6,601 bases of DNA from Sulfurivirga caldicuralii (GTDB lineage: Bacteria > Pseudomonadota > Gammaproteobacteria > Thiomicrospirales > Thiomicrospiraceae), in contig DQVN01000097.1 of assembly GCA_015661715.1 (NCBI GenBank), positions 1 through 6,601 on the forward strand. The letters are read 5' to 3'. How positions within the stretch are numbered: the first letter of the stretch is position 1; each line of letters starts with the position of its first letter. The notes beneath the pieces are model-generated. The model ran no database searches. It was not told the origin of the DNA and saw only the letters and a list, made by a program, of their open reading frames with translations. Below, in pieces: positions 6,331 through 6,601 of this stretch. Made by a program: the position numbers and the translations under genes.

Positions 6331-6344
6331 TTGATCATAATCAA
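6331..6344 (-). promoter_or_regulatory. Perfect FNR/ANR box between ccoP and the 47-aa gene
   Basis: TTGATCATAATCAA matches the FNR consensus TTGAT-N4-ATCAA at all ten fixed positions. It lies 15 bases past the ccoP stop and just before the hairpin. FNR-type regulators activate cbb3 genes at low oxygen in many proteobacteria, so the site fits the locus. The box is symmetric. Minus orientation is chosen because every nearby gene is on that strand. Confidence 0.72.
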
Positions 6345-6359
6345 CTCATGAAACTATGA

Positions 6360-6601
6360 TTATTGACCGCCTCCCAGCTGGTGAACATATATACTCAGCC
6401 GCTTAACCTCTTTTTCACCCAGACGCTCTAACCAGCCTGGCATCACGGCCTGACGGGTACAATCGATTAGATGACCGTTCTTTTTCACATTTACACCATA
6501 TTTAATGGTGCGCACAACCGCGTCGCGTATGGTCTGTTCAGACATCGCCGAGCAGGTTCCATCATTAGCCGGCACAAAACGCCAGATGCTGTCGGTCAGA
6601 T
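6360..6601 (-). CDS. ccoP: C-terminal fragment of cbb3 oxidase diheme subunit CcoP
   Basis: The frame is open to the window edge and stops with TAA at 6362-6360; about 79 C-terminal residues are visible. LTDSIWRF near the start matches the LTDxxW segment in the second cytochrome c domain of CcoP. AVMPGW supplies the likely axial Met ligand (codon 6443-6441), and the closing LGEKEVKRLSIYVHQL is the usual final helix. The two CxxCH heme sites lie upstream, outside the window. CcoP passes electrons from c-type cytochromes to CcoO and CcoN on the periplasmic side. Compared with the usual CcoP end, the segment between the Trp and the Met is about 20 residues longer and carries two Cys (codons 6554-6552 and 6461-6459). 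A different c-type cytochrome is possible, but the position next to ccoG makes CcoP by far the better call. Confidence 0.87.
   Translation of the reverse strand, partial: LTDSIWRFVPANDGTCSAMSEQTIRDAVVRTIKYGVNVKKNGHLIDCTRQAVMPGWLERLGEKEVKRLSIYVHQLGGGQ

Overview
The window is most likely a chromosomal segment of a gammaproteobacterium. It holds the distal part of a cbb3-type cytochrome c oxidase locus, read entirely on the minus strand, next to a decayed mobile-element region on the plus strand. The organism call is an inference. It rests on the ccoP-ccoG-ccoH-ccoI-ccoS order, FNR/ANR-type operator sequences, moderate GC content, and the protein character. Genus cannot be set from this window.

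Region 1 (1-991, plus strand) is accessory DNA. It begins with the C-terminal end of an Rpn/PD-(D/E)XK-type nuclease-transposase protein carrying eight 4-residue repeats. Next comes a badly decayed IS481-family transposase with three frame changes, an internal stop and a mutated catalytic Glu. The element's right end lies just before the terminator of the oxidase cluster.

Region 2 (993-4376, minus strand) holds ccoH, ccoI and ccoS, tightly packed with a 4-base and a 1-base overlap, followed by an intrinsic terminator. CcoI is a Cu+-exporting P1B ATPase that supplies copper for the CuB site of CcoN. CcoH and CcoS are small membrane-anchored assembly proteins.

Region 3 (4377-6601, minus strand) holds the C-terminus of the oxidase subunit CcoP, a small 47-aa single-helix membrane protein with no assigned family, and the iron-sulfur membrane protein CcoG. 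Terminator-like hairpins follow ccoP, the small gene, ccoG and ccoS, so the six co-oriented genes look punctuated rather than simply co-transcribed.

A perfect FNR box (TTGAT-N4-ATCAA) lies between ccoP and the small gene. A one-mismatch copy lies before ccoG. The first is placed so that an oxygen-responsive promoter could start transcription within or past the ccoP terminator. Together the genes would build and copper-load a high-affinity oxidase for low-oxygen respiration. The most distinctive points are the small gene with its FNR box and terminator arrangement, a two-cysteine insertion near the CcoP C-terminus, a long charged insertion in CcoG, and non-canonical residues in the CcoI HP motif and the first CcoG membrane Cys motif.
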